In this document: positions 8,512 to 16,700 of the stretch, one piece after another
How the letters are laid out: every line of letters starts with the position of its first letter
How positions within the stretch are numbered: the stretch's first letter is position 1
DNA from: JAVBRU01 sp031547595
GTDB lineage: Bacteria; Bacillota; Clostridia; Christensenellales; Aristaeellaceae
Direction of reading: 5' to 3'
Assembly: GCA_031547595.1 (NCBI GenBank)
Contig: JAVBRU010000012.1
Coordinates: forward strand, 1-64,000
DNA length: 64,000 bases
The notes under the pieces: model-generated
Databases searched by the model: none
What the model was told of the DNA's origin: nothing
Seen by the model: the letters and a program-made list of their open reading frames with translations, nothing else
Position numbers and translations under genes: made by a program

Positions 8512-9561
8512 ATGAACAGAGATTTGATACTGGTAGTGGATGATATAGAGATCAACCGATTGATCCTGGATAACATTCTAAACAGTCATTTTGACGTTGT
8601 GCAGGCTGAGAATGGCAGGGAAGCGGTGGATTATCTATTTTCTGACGCTCCAAAACCGGTATTGGTGCTGCTGGATATCATCATGCCGGAGATGGACGGC
8701 TTCCAGGTGCTCGAGAAAATGCAGGCCGATCCGCGTATACAGCGCATTCCGGTGCTGTTTATCACTGCTGCAGATTCCCCCGCCAGCGAAACCAAGGGCC
8801 TGGCCATGGGCGCGGTAGACTATATCCCCAAGCCTTTCCGCCCGGAGGTTGTCGAAAGACGCGTGCTCAACCACGTGAAGCTGTACAAATACAGCGAATC
8901 GCTGGAAGAAATGGTGGATCAAAAGGTTGCGGAGCTTGTGCGCACCAAGGATAAGCTTCTGGAAACCATGGCGAACATCATCGAATATCGCAACCTGGAA
9001 TCGGGCGAGCATGTCAAGCGCACCCGCGAGCTGACGGAGATTATGCTGGATTATCTGGCGCTCCATCCCATGGAGGACGACGAATATCAGGATTTGATGG
9101 CAGACCGCGATCTGGTGCTCAAGGCCGTGCCGCTGCATGATATCGGCAAGATTGGCATCCCGGATAATGTGCTGCTCAAGCCCGGGCGCGTGACGCCGGA
9201 AGAGTTTGAAATCATCAAGACCCACACCACCATCGGCAGCGAAATCGTAGAAACCATGTTGGATTTCGAAGACGAAAAATACTTGCGCTATTGCCACGAT
9301 ATCAGCCGCTATCATCATGAGCGCTGGGATGGCAAGGGCTATCCCGATGGCCTCAGCGGCGCAGATATCCCGCTGGTGGCGCGTATCGTGTCCATTGTGG
9401 ATGTGTATGACGCGCTGGTGAGCGAGCGTGTGTATAAGCCCGCTATGACGCGTGCACAGGCCGAAGCCATTCTGTTGGACGGCGCGGGCAAACAGTTTGA
9501 TCCGTATTTGATTGAGGTCTTTCAGGCCGTGGCAGATCAGTTTGCGGAAAAATATCAGTAA
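8512..9561 (+). CDS. Response regulator with HD-GYP domain
   Basis: A 349-residue RpfG-type protein. The receiver (1-125) has acidic Asp10/Asp11, phospho-acceptor Asp55 in VLLDIIMPEMDG and Lys107 in YIPKPF. A short coiled linker (130-155) leads to an HD-GYP domain with PLHDIGKIGIPDNVLLKPG, HHERWDGKGYPDGL and VDVYDAL, all consensus metal-binding and GYP residues. The predicted activity is phosphorylation-controlled cyclic-di-GMP hydrolysis. It sits behind the Hpt gene and ahead of a strong terminator, so the two form one operon. The substrate is inferred from the family. Confidence 0.93.
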   Translation: MNRDLILVVDDIEINRLILDNILNSHFDVVQAENGREAVDYLFSDAPKPVLVLLDIIMPEMDGFQVLEKMQADPRIQRIPVLFITAADSPASETKGLAMGAVDYIPKPFRPEVVERRVLNHVKLYKYSESLEEMVDQKVAELVRTKDKLLETMANIIEYRNLESGEHVKRTRELTEIMLDYLALHPMEDDEYQDLMADRDLVLKAVPLHDIGKIGIPDNVLLKPGRVTPEEFEIIKTHTTIGSEIVETMLDFEDEKYLRYCHDISRYHHERWDGKGYPDGLSGADIPLVARIVSIVDVYDALVSERVYKPAMTRAQAEAILLDGAGKQFDPYLIEVFQAVADQFAEKYQ

Positions 9562-9575
9562 GCTACTTTATAGAG

Positions 9576-9611
9576 GCTGTGACGGGTAAGACCGCGTCGC
9601 AGCTTTTTTTC
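9576..9611 (+). terminator. Rho-independent terminator after the HD-GYP gene
   Basis: Stem GCTGTGACG (9576-9584) / CGTCGCAGC (9595-9603), with one G-T pair, followed by seven T residues. The stem core is shared with the terminator at 11653, which closes the next transcription unit. Confidence 0.88.
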
Positions 9612-9689
9612 TTATCGTCAAAATTATTTTTTATTTACTGGCATTTATGCTGCCCTGCTTCGTCTAAAGAAGTGAAGGAGGCTGAGAGG

Positions 9690-10214
9690 GTGAGTGTAAT
9701 CTCGGCAATAGAAAGGGACGCAATGCTGGAGAAGTGGATCGACGAATACAGCGATGCCGTTCTCCAGACGTGTTTTGTGTACCTTGCAGATAGAACCCTG
9801 GCCGAGGATGCCATGCAGGACACCTTCATCAAGGCCTGGAAGGGCATGGAGCAGTTTGAAGGCCGCTCCGGCAGCAGCGAAAAAACCTGGATTATCACCA
9901 TTGCCATCAACACCTGCAAGGACTACAAGCGCTCGTTCTGGCTGAAGCATGTAGATTTGTCCAAAGCGTTGGAGGATCTGCCCCAGCCCCTGCTGGCGGT
10001 GACGGATGACTCCCGCGCGATGTTCGTAGATTTGCTGGGCTTGCCCGGGAAGCTCAAGCAAGTCGTCCTGTTGTATCATTTCCACGGTATGACCATGCTG
10101 GAGGTAGGAAAGGCACTTCACATTAGCCGTTCTGCGGTGCAGAATAGACTGCAGAAGGCGTATACCCTGCTTCGATACCAGCTGAAAGGAGGGGTATCGG
10201 ATGAAATCGAATGA
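9690..10214 (+). CDS. ECF-type sigma-70 factor
   Basis: A 174-residue sigma factor with region 2 (YSDAVLQTCFVYLADRTLAEDAMQDTFIKAWKGME) and region 4 (LPGKLKQVVLLYHFHGMTMLEVGKALHISRSAVQNRLQKAY), the two-domain ECF layout. It recruits RNA polymerase to a regulon that cannot be read from this window. The start is GTG 9690, nine bases after AAGGAG; the frame is open back to 9579, but the extra residues are hydrophobic and run over the terminator. It overlaps the next gene, its presumed anti-sigma factor, by 14 bp. Confidence 0.9.
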   Translation: MSVISAIERDAMLEKWIDEYSDAVLQTCFVYLADRTLAEDAMQDTFIKAWKGMEQFEGRSGSSEKTWIITIAINTCKDYKRSFWLKHVDLSKALEDLPQPLLAVTDDSRAMFVDLLGLPGKLKQVVLLYHFHGMTMLEVGKALHISRSAVQNRLQKAYTLLRYQLKGGVSDEIE

Positions 10215-11643
10215 CCCGATTCAATCCATATTGACAGAAAATCTTTCCGGCTTGAGTGTTTCACTTGCGCGGCGCGCCGCGCTTTACACTGATATCACAG
10301 GAGGGAGAAAAATGAAAAAGAAGCTATCGTTGAGCTTGGTGCTTATCCTTGTGCTTATGCTTGTCACGTTGACGGCGCTTGCCATGACGGCTATTCCGGC
10401 TTGGACGGATAAGGTGACGGACAGGACGGTGGACAGCCCAAAGCCCTGGCTTGAAGAAGTGGCGGATATGATCGTAGACGGTGTGCTGGATGTGTGGGGG
10501 CTGGATGAAAAAGCCCGGTTTGTGGATGCCATGTGCGAGAGTGGGCTTACCGTAGACGAAAGCCTGTATGCTGTTTTGAAAAATGCAAGTTTGGATGGGG
10601 AAACCCGCAGCGATGCAGCAGATCAGATTATTGACAAGTATTATGGCGATAGGATGCGCACGCATGTTGCAGCCAAGGCTCGCCCCCCGGCAACTGTTGT
10701 GGGCATGGCACCGGATGAATCCGTCATCTTCCGCGATGCATACGATGCGGAGCATCCGAACGCCACGAAGCAGGAGCATGACGATGCGTATGCCTATTGG
10801 AGCCGGGAAATCCGGCGGCGCAGGGATGCGGCCAGCGAGGGCCTTGACAAAGAAATTGTAGAGCTTGTTGATGAGACGGCGGTTATCGATAGCATCAAGC
10901 AGCTGATGATTGACGATCTGCATATGACACACGACGATATCAGAAAAATGAACATGCAGGCGACGTATAATCAGGAATATGAAGTATGGGTGTATCGAAC
11001 CATAATTCCTGAGGCTGCCATCCTGAATCCAGACAATGGTTTCGGGCTTCCCCAGGTTGGTGCATATTATAGGCTGGATATTTTGGTCAACAAATACGGA
11101 AGAATGACAATCAACTGCGCGCCGAATGAATATGAGTTATATATGGGTAGAACATCCGTGATGAACTATTCGTATACGGAGGTCGGAGAAATTGCCTTGC
11201 AGGGTTTGACGAAGGCGTTTGGAATGTCTGCGGAAGAAGCCGACCGATATTTCGCATTCATAGCCGGTGGACGCAGCAGCGAGGACGGCTATGAGCTGCC
11301 TATTGTTATTCTGAAGGAGCATTACAATAACAATAAAAACGACTGGAGTTATGTGGTGATGGTGCATGCGGGCACTGGGGAAGTGCTGGAATATGTGGAT
11401 CCCCCCGGGCTTTGGGCAAAACTGCCCGTGTACGCTGAGCGGCTTATGGGCATGACACATGCCGAGCAATATCTCTTTTTCAGGTGGTTTTTAGATGAGC
11501 AGTACAGCCCCTTTGGCAAATATGAAAGCTGGACGGCAGAGCAAAAGGTGGAATGGGATGCTTTGATGGGGCCCTATGCAGACCAAACATCCGATGAGGC
11601 CTACATGATAATGTACTTGATGAAAAAATGGATGAAAAAATAA
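10201..11643 (+). CDS. Membrane anti-sigma factor-like protein
   Basis: A 480-residue protein encoded in overlap with the ECF sigma gene. The first 37 residues (DPIQSILTENLSGLSVS...ITGG) are cytoplasmic and would bind the sigma factor, a single membrane helix follows (about 40-64), and the rest is a large extracytoplasmic domain with no domain I can name, containing PepSY-like stretches (GEIALQGLTKAFGMSAEEA, YVVMVHAGTGEVLEY). GGAGGGG precedes the ATG at 10201. The gene order sigma then membrane protein and the short N-terminal tail support an anti-sigma role; the signal sensed outside the cell is unknown. An internal ATG at 10312 would drop the cytoplasmic tail and is less likely. Confidence 0.7.
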   Translation: MKSNDPIQSILTENLSGLSVSLARRAALYTDITGGRKMKKKLSLSLVLILVLMLVTLTALAMTAIPAWTDKVTDRTVDSPKPWLEEVADMIVDGVLDVWGLDEKARFVDAMCESGLTVDESLYAVLKNASLDGETRSDAADQIIDKYYGDRMRTHVAAKARPPATVVGMAPDESVIFRDAYDAEHPNATKQEHDDAYAYWSREIRRRRDAASEGLDKEIVELVDETAVIDSIKQLMIDDLHMTHDDIRKMNMQATYNQEYEVWVYRTIIPEAAILNPDNGFGLPQVGAYYRLDILVNKYGRMTINCAPNEYELYMGRTSVMNYSYTEVGEIALQGLTKAFGMSAEEADRYFAFIAGGRSSEDGYELPIVILKEHYNNNKNDWSYVVMVHAGTGEVLEYVDPPGLWAKLPVYAERLMGMTHAEQYLFFRWFLDEQYSPFGKYESWTAEQKVEWDALMGPYADQTSDEAYMIMYLMKKWMKK

Positions 11644-11652
11644 AAACGAAAA

Positions 11653-11686
11653 GGCTGTGACGAGTAGAAATTCGTCACAGCCTTTT
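11653..11686. terminator. Bidirectional terminator
   Basis: A perfect 11-bp stem GGCTGTGACGA (11653-11663) / TCGTCACAGCC (11672-11682), flanked by TTTTAC on the right and by an A-rich run on the left that becomes a T-run on the minus strand. It ends the sigma/anti-sigma unit from the left and the Zor-like operon from the right. Confidence 0.88.
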
Positions 11687-11695
11687 ACATGTTGC

Positions 11696-12415
11696 CTACT
11701 TCACCGGGAAATCAAACGATGTATCGGGATACGGCTCGCCCACCAGCTTATAGTGCCACCACTCCTGTTCAAAGGCGCGGAAGCCGCTCTTTTCCATCAC
11801 GCTTTTCAACAGGTTGCGGTTGTCGGTCTGCTCTGGGGTCAAGCCTTTCGCGCCGTGCCAGGAGGCCGTGCCAAAGTAATCAAAGCAAGTGCCCATATCC
11901 AGCGGCACGCCGTCCATCGTGGTCAAGGTGAGGTCGATCGCGCTGCCACGGCAATGGCTGGAGTTGCGGGCAATATAGCCCTGATCCACAATGCGTTTTT
12001 TGTTTTTGAACTCCGGATAAAACTCGCTTTGCATGCGCATGTCATCAAGGTCCTGCGACCAGCGTACAAAGTGTTTGACGGCGCTCTGGGGGCGGTAGGC
12101 ATCGTAGATGAGCAGCAGGTAGCCCATTTCCCGAAACGCGTCTGCAGCCCTTTTAAGCGCCTCTGCGGCAGGGGCGGTGAGGATGGCGAAATTCCCTTCA
12201 TAGCCGTCAATCACATCGCCCACAAAATTGTGCGTGCCGGCGTAGCGCATGTCCAGCTGCACGTCTTCAATGATATCATGCACATACACAAAGCCATGGG
12301 GCAGCTCGTAGGCGGGGGAGAGGGGGGTGTCTTCGGCGTTTGCGTGGGCAACTCCCAGCATGGCGGTCAGCAGCATCAAAGCAATCCATCCCTTTTGGCA
12401 TTTCTTATGGCTCAT
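11696..12415 (-). CDS. Exported VanX-type D-Ala-D-Ala dipeptidase
   Basis: A 239-residue M15D peptidase that would hydrolyse D-alanyl-D-alanine. All VanX catalytic elements are present: Arg108 in YDAYRPQ, zinc ligands His154 and Asp161 in SSHCRGSAIDLTL, catalytic Glu218 and zinc ligand His221 in QEWWHY. Unlike cytoplasmic VanX it begins with a signal peptide (about 1-27, ending HANA), so it acts outside the membrane, like the periplasmic or secreted members of the family. It is the last gene of a minus-strand operon with Zor/Mot-like stator proteins, and its start overlaps the preceding gene by 11 bp. No vanHA ligase genes are near, so vancomycin resistance is not indicated; wall turnover or attack on wall precursors fits better. 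Confidence 0.88.
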   Translation of the reverse strand: MSHKKCQKGWIALMLLTAMLGVAHANAEDTPLSPAYELPHGFVYVHDIIEDVQLDMRYAGTHNFVGDVIDGYEGNFAILTAPAAEALKRAADAFREMGYLLLIYDAYRPQSAVKHFVRWSQDLDDMRMQSEFYPEFKNKKRIVDQGYIARNSSHCRGSAIDLTLTTMDGVPLDMGTCFDYFGTASWHGAKGLTPEQTDNRNLLKSVMEKSGFRAFEQEWWHYKLVGEPYPDTSFDFPVK

Positions 12416-12887
12416 ACGTAAACTTCACCCGGTACGGCCTTCCCCAGATATAGTAGGTGATGTGCAGCTGGCGCACGGTGTGCGGCTCGCCCTTGACAAC
12501 CAGCACGCACCACACATCGCGGGTCTGCCCAGGCTTAATGCTTATTTCGCTGCTGTCGGTGTAGCTGAGGATGTCGCTGTCACCAGCCGCCACTTGAATC
12601 TCTACCATTTCCATGGGCAAAAGGCCGTTGTTCTTGAGGCGCAGCGTGTAGACGTAGTACGAATAATCGCTGGGGTTGATCAGCGCATCGGCCTGATAGA
12701 TAGTACCTATCACGCTTTCGTTGGCAACGTTGTTTTGCAGCGCCGCAAATTCCTGCGGGTTATCCGCAGCGGCCAGCTTGTTAAAGCCCTTGCCAACCAC
12801 CACCAGCGAGGTGTTGAAGGCCTGATAGATCACGACACCGGTGAGGGCCAGCACCAGCACGATCAGAAAAATTGCAAGATACTTCAT
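12405..12887 (-). CDS. Membrane-anchored protein of the Zor-like operon
   Basis: A 160-residue protein with one N-terminal membrane helix (3-25, LAIFLIVLVLALTGVVIYQAF) and an extracytoplasmic domain. Residues about 75-155 look like an immunoglobulin-type beta-sandwich (YYVYTLRLKNNGLLPMEMVEIQV ... SIKPGQTRDVWCVLVVKGE), similar in pattern to FxLYD/DUF4352-type domains. I do not recognise a family. The ATG follows AGGAG, and the gene is 7 bp after the ZorB-like gene and overlaps the dipeptidase gene, so it is translated with them. It may link the stator pair to the dipeptidase or sense the wall. Confidence 0.75.
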   Translation of the reverse strand: MKYLAIFLIVLVLALTGVVIYQAFNTSLVVVGKGFNKLAAADNPQEFAALQNNVANESVIGTIYQADALINPSDYSYYVYTLRLKNNGLLPMEMVEIQVAAGDSDILSYTDSSEISIKPGQTRDVWCVLVVKGEPHTVRQLHITYYIWGRPYRVKFTYEP

Positions 12888-12894
12888 GGTGCTC

Positions 12895-13896
12895 CTATTC
12901 TATGGCGGAGAGGATGCGGTTCATCTCTGTGATCATTTCCTCGTCCTTCATACGGAACTTGAATTCCACACGGCGTGAATTTTCCATATTGACCGTGCCA
13001 TCAGCGTTGTATACCAGATCCATAAAACTGCGGCCCTTGGGGGTGAGCAGGGTGCGCAACTGCTGCTTCTGGGCGTTGGTCAGCCCGGACATTTCATCGC
13101 AGTAGATGGCTACGGCGCGGGCGCGGTTCATGGACAGCTCCAGATTTTTAGCATAGGTGCCCGCATTATCAGTATGCCCTTCGATGATAATTTCACCCAC
13201 ATAATCCACATACGCGGGGCTGAGCAGCACACTTAAATATACGGGAATAAACTGTGCCAATAGCTGCTGGCCGCTCTCTTTGATCTGGAAGGAGTTGGTT
13301 TCAAAAAACACGGTGCTCTCCAGCACGATATCGCCGGTGGCGTCATCCACGGTGGCGCGGATATTGGCTTTCTTCAGCGCGGCGCTGAGGTCGTGTATGA
13401 TGGAGGTGCGCACGCCAATCATGTTGTCGATGCGTTTTTGCTGCGCTATCAGTTCGTCTTTTTGTGAGCTTAATACCAATTGAAGGTCGGCCAGGCTAAG
13501 CTCCTGATCGGCCAATTTCAGCTGCAACAGCTTTAGCGCATCCTCTTGGGTGATCAGCGCCGCCTGGGCGGCGTTCAAATCCTGCTCTTTTTGGTCCAGC
13601 TGGATTTGGATCAGTGCCACTTCCTCCTGCTTGCCCATCAGGGTCACGTTGGCTTTCTCCAGCTCCTCCTCTTTGAGGGTGAGGGTGATCTGCGCGCGCG
13701 ATAATTCTGCCTGCTGCTCGTTCAGCTGATTGGTTTTGATCTGCAGCATGTTGTAATACTGATACACGCTGTAGCAAATGGCCAGCACAAAAACCAGCAG
13801 CAGCGACGCCATCATGTCCGAATATGATATCCAGTGCGCGCCGCTGTCGGTGCTGGCGGGACGCCGCGCGCGGTTACGCACCTTGACAGCGCCCAT
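12895..13896 (-). CDS. ZorB/MotB-like OmpA-domain stator protein
   Basis: A 333-residue ion-motor stator subunit. The short cytoplasmic tail is followed by a membrane helix with SYSDMMASLLLVFVLA, where the aspartate (Asp27) matches the proton-accepting aspartate of MotB and ZorB. A coiled coil rich in Leu, Gln and Glu (about 47-165) leads to a C-terminal OmpA peptidoglycan-binding domain with IIIEGHTDNAGTYAKNLELS and NRARAVAIYC. The open frame begins with GTG at 13905, but ATG 13896 lies eight bases behind GGAGGG and starts one base after the upstream stop codon, so it is preferred. It pairs with the ZorA-like channel gene directly upstream. Confidence 0.88.
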   Translation of the reverse strand: MGAVKVRNRARRPASTDSGAHWISYSDMMASLLLVFVLAICYSVYQYYNMLQIKTNQLNEQQAELSRAQITLTLKEEELEKANVTLMGKQEEVALIQIQLDQKEQDLNAAQAALITQEDALKLLQLKLADQELSLADLQLVLSSQKDELIAQQKRIDNMIGVRTSIIHDLSAALKKANIRATVDDATGDIVLESTVFFETNSFQIKESGQQLLAQFIPVYLSVLLSPAYVDYVGEIIIEGHTDNAGTYAKNLELSMNRARAVAIYCDEMSGLTNAQKQQLRTLLTPKGRSFMDLVYNADGTVNMENSRRVEFKFRMKDEEMITEMNRILSAIE

Positions 13897-13897
13897 A

Positions 13898-15454
13898 TTA
13901 TGCACCCTCCATCAGGGGCTTTGGCAGCGCATCTGCGATATCACTGATGCTTTGCTGCAGCTTGGACAGGGCTGTGATGTAGCCCTCCGTCTGCGTCTGA
14001 TAGCGCTGCGCCTGCTCCGGTGCCTGCTGCACCACTTTTTCCAGCGCACGCAGCCGGTCGTTCAGCGTGTTCAGCACGCTGTGGATGTTCTCGTCAAACA
14101 TGCCCATGGAGCGGGAGAGACCGGTGCTCAGCTGCTCTACAAACGATGAATAGCTGTCTGCCAGCAGCTTGCCGCTTTGCTGCATCTGCCCGCTCATCTG
14201 GCCGGACAGCCGCAGTGCGCCATCGGATTGCTCTTTGACGGCGCTCAGCACCTGGCTGCTCCATTTGCTGTAATCTTTCATGTCTGCTTGCAATTCGCGC
14301 TGGCTCTTTTGCAGGGTGTCAATCAGCGCAGCCTGCTCCTTGGCGGAGGTCATCATGCCTTTGAGAACCTGAGAGCCATGAGTGAGGAACGCGTCGTTTT
14401 GGACGTTGTTATTCTCCATGGCGTGGATGAAGCTGTCATAGCGCTGCATCACGCGCTCTGTAGTGCTTTGGATGTTCATCATGTTTTGCATGATCACATC
14501 GGCAGAGGCCATGGCGCGCTCAATTGACACAGCACTGATCTCCTGCGATTGGTTGATACCTGAAAGCGTTTTCCCAAGCTGCAGGAATTGCCCGCCCAGC
14601 GCGTGGTTCATCTGGCCGATGAACTGCTGCGCGATGTTGGCAATGCCATCCATCTGCGCTTGCGTTTGGCCCAAGATGAAGTTGTTCATAGACAGCGTGA
14701 TCGGCTTTAGGCTGCTTTCAACTGCAGTAATAATGCCATCGCTCACCCGCATGCTCATATCGTTCACTGCGTGGCGCAGCAGCGTGGTTTGATCCTCCTG
14801 CTGGCAGATGGCTTTTACGTTGTCATCCAGCGGCGTTTGCATCACGATGTCGGTGAAAGCTTCGTTAAAATCGTCAATGGCGCGCGTGGCACTGCCGGTG
14901 GCCATGCGGTTGAACATATTGAACATCAGCGAGCAGGAGATACCGGCAATAGAGGTGGCAAAGGCGAAGGTCATGCCGCTAATCAGCATGGGGATACTTT
15001 CCATCGTCTTGGCGGCGTCGCTCATATCCAGGCCACTCAGGCCATTCATCAGGCCGATGAACGTGCCCAGGATGCCAAGGCTGGTGAGCAGCCCCGGGAT
15101 CACATCGGCCAGCTGCACATGTCCTACAGCGTAGATCACGGAATCGTCATTCACATAGTCGCCCACATCGCATGCCAGGCCGCGCGCGTCCAGCTGCTCG
15201 GCATTGGTTAAAAACTTGCGCCAGCTGCCCTGCATGGGCTTGCCCAAAAACAGCACATCCTGCCAGGCGGGACGCGCGCCCTCGGTGTCCGGCAAATGCT
15301 CCATCATACGGATGGCACGGCGCAGGCGCGCCGCAGCGGCACGCACCGGAAGTATGCATTTGAATAGCCCAACAATCGTCACCAGCGCGATGGCGCCGTA
15401 CACGGCCACGTCTACCAGGTTCGATGCCAAGCTCTGTAAAATCTCGTCCAACAC
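13898..15454 (-). CDS. ZorA/MotA-like channel with long helical tail
   Basis: A 518-residue MotA/TolQ/ExbB-family proton channel. There is one membrane helix near the N-terminus (about 10-35) and the conserved pair IPGLLTSLGILGTFIGLMNGLSGL (about 120-145) and PMLISGMTFAFATSIAGISCSLMFN (about 165-195), as in ZorA. Residues from about 200 to the end form a long alanine- and glutamine-rich helical tail (repeated MSGQMQQSGKLLADSYSSF-like stretches), comparable to the cytoplasmic tail of ZorA. GTG 15460 is possible, but GTG 15454 is better spaced from AGGAG. No ZorC, ZorD or ZorE gene is adjacent; the operon instead continues to a small membrane protein and a dipeptidase. Confidence 0.88.
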   Translation of the reverse strand: MLDEILQSLASNLVDVAVYGAIALVTIVGLFKCILPVRAAAARLRRAIRMMEHLPDTEGARPAWQDVLFLGKPMQGSWRKFLTNAEQLDARGLACDVGDYVNDDSVIYAVGHVQLADVIPGLLTSLGILGTFIGLMNGLSGLDMSDAAKTMESIPMLISGMTFAFATSIAGISCSLMFNMFNRMATGSATRAIDDFNEAFTDIVMQTPLDDNVKAICQQEDQTTLLRHAVNDMSMRVSDGIITAVESSLKPITLSMNNFILGQTQAQMDGIANIAQQFIGQMNHALGGQFLQLGKTLSGINQSQEISAVSIERAMASADVIMQNMMNIQSTTERVMQRYDSFIHAMENNNVQNDAFLTHGSQVLKGMMTSAKEQAALIDTLQKSQRELQADMKDYSKWSSQVLSAVKEQSDGALRLSGQMSGQMQQSGKLLADSYSSFVEQLSTGLSRSMGMFDENIHSVLNTLNDRLRALEKVVQQAPEQAQRYQTQTEGYITALSKLQQSISDIADALPKPLMEGA

Positions 15455-15487
15455 GTTCACTCCTTTTGCAGGCTGTTATACTACATT

Positions 15488-15528
15488 ATTTTAACGGATT
15501 GTTATCAAAAATGCAACACAATTGTCAA
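15488..15528 (-). promoter_or_regulatory. Promoter of the Zor-like operon
   Basis: On the minus strand, -35 TTGCAT (15516-15511), a 17-bp spacer and -10 TAAAAT (15493-15488). A second, overlapping option uses a perfect TTGACA (15528-15523) with the weaker -10 TAACAA. Either lies 30-60 bp upstream of the ZorA-like start. Confidence 0.65.
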
Positions 15529-15628
15529 AAGATCTGGCGTTCCGGCGATAAGTTACAAAAAATAGACATCTGCCCCGGAATAACGTTGTCCGCAGGGCCA
15601 AATGCCTATTAATATATGTTATAACTGA

Positions 15629-15684
15629 GGTGCAGGAGATGAAATCTCCTGCCGGGGAGCCTGAGGGCGAGTAGCCCTCAGCGT
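15629..15684 (-). repeat. REP-like dispersed repeat, copy 2
   Basis: Two tandem stem-loops: GCAGGAGAT (15632-15640) / ATCTCCTGC (15644-15652) and CTGAGGGC (15661-15668) / GCCCTCAG (15674-15681). Read on the minus strand it matches the element at 13-66 block by block. It sits between the SPFH gene and the promoter of the Zor-like operon, next to a short tandem repeat of CGTTCTC (15681-15700). It lacks a T-run, so it is not a standard terminator. Confidence 0.65.
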
Positions 15685-15700
15685 TCTCCGTTCTCCGTTC

Positions 15701-16678
15701 TTACCCCTGCTTGCCGCCGCACTCGGGGCAGAACTTGGCTTCGCGCGGGATTTTGCAGCCACACTCGCAGCAGAACTTGGTCTCGCCCGCGGGCGCAGCA
15801 GCAGCGGGGCGGGCTTCCTGCGCGGGCTGGGTGGCCTGCTGCATCATCTGGCTCATCATCGCGCCGGCACCAAAGCCTGCGCCCATGCCGGACATGCCGC
15901 TGGGGTTGTTGGCCGCATCGCGCATGGCCTCGGCAGCCTGGAACTGGGTGTATTTGTTCAGATCGCCCACAACGCCCATGGAGGTGCGGCGGTCCACCGC
16001 TTTTTCCACTTCTTCGGGGAGGGAGATATTCTCAATCACAAAGCTGCTCAGCTTCAGCCCCAGCGCGGCAATGCGGGGGGAGAGGGTCTGCAGGGCGTAC
16101 TGGCCAAGCTCGTCATAATTGGCGGCGAGGTCCAGCGCGGGGATTTTGCTTTGCGCAATGGCGTCGGACAGGCCGGACACCAGTGTACGCTTGATCTGCC
16201 CGGTCACACCCTCCACGGTGAAAAGATCGGACGTGCCAAACACTTCCTTGAGGAAGGTCACAGGATCGGCCACGCTGAAGGAGTAGATGCCAAAGGCGCG
16301 CAGGCGGATCATGCCAAAATCGCTGTCACGCATCATCACAGGGTTGCTGGTGCCCCACTTGCAATCCAGAAATTGCTTAGTATTCACAAAATAAACTTCC
16401 GCCTTGAAGGGGGAGTTGAAGCCGAATTTCCAGCTTTTCAGCGCCGTCATGATGGGCATGTTCTGGGTGGACAGCTGATAGCGGCCGGGCTGGAACACGT
16501 CGGCCAGCTTGCCTTCGTTGACCATGACAGCCACCTGGCTTTCGCGCACGGTGAGCTGCGCGCCCATCATGATTTCCTTGCCGTTGTGGTCATAGCGGTA
16601 CACCATGGTGTTACGGGAATCATCCATCCACTCAATGACATCCACAAACTGGCCCATAATTTTAGAAATAATGCCCAT
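15701..16678 (-). CDS. SPFH-domain protein with C-terminal zinc ribbon
   Basis: A 325-residue protein of the YdjI type (virion core/SPFH family). The N-terminal 220 residues form an SPFH/Band-7 domain (DVIEWMDDSRNTMVYRYDHNGKEIMMGAQLTVRESQVAVMV-type start), followed by a Gly/Met/Ala-rich linker (SGMSGMGAGFGAGAMMSQMMQQA) and a zinc ribbon with CxxC pairs (FCCECGCKIP...FCPECGGKQ). Homologues form membrane-associated scaffolds, often under envelope-stress control. There is no membrane helix. AAGGAGG precedes ATG 16678. It shares a transcription unit with the receiver-like gene 22 bp upstream. Confidence 0.88.
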   Translation of the reverse strand: MGIISKIMGQFVDVIEWMDDSRNTMVYRYDHNGKEIMMGAQLTVRESQVAVMVNEGKLADVFQPGRYQLSTQNMPIMTALKSWKFGFNSPFKAEVYFVNTKQFLDCKWGTSNPVMMRDSDFGMIRLRAFGIYSFSVADPVTFLKEVFGTSDLFTVEGVTGQIKRTLVSGLSDAIAQSKIPALDLAANYDELGQYALQTLSPRIAALGLKLSSFVIENISLPEEVEKAVDRRTSMGVVGDLNKYTQFQAAEAMRDAANNPSGMSGMGAGFGAGAMMSQMMQQATQPAQEARPAAAAPAGETKFCCECGCKIPREAKFCPECGGKQG

Positions 16679-16700
16679 CGAAGTAGTCCTCCTTAAATGA

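Noticed and set aside
11696..12415. Vancomycin-resistance (vanX) locus
   Set aside because: The peptidase has VanX residues, but no vanH, vanA-type ligase, vanR or vanS is adjacent, and a signal peptide puts it outside the cytoplasm.
12895..15454. Flagellar MotAB stator genes
   Set aside because: The channel has a long helical tail and ZorA-like membrane pair, and no flagellar genes are near; the Zor-like assignment fits better.
15660..15700. Terminator for the SPFH gene
   Set aside because: Stable stem-loops are present, but there is no T-run on the minus strand. The sequence fits the REP-like repeat better.
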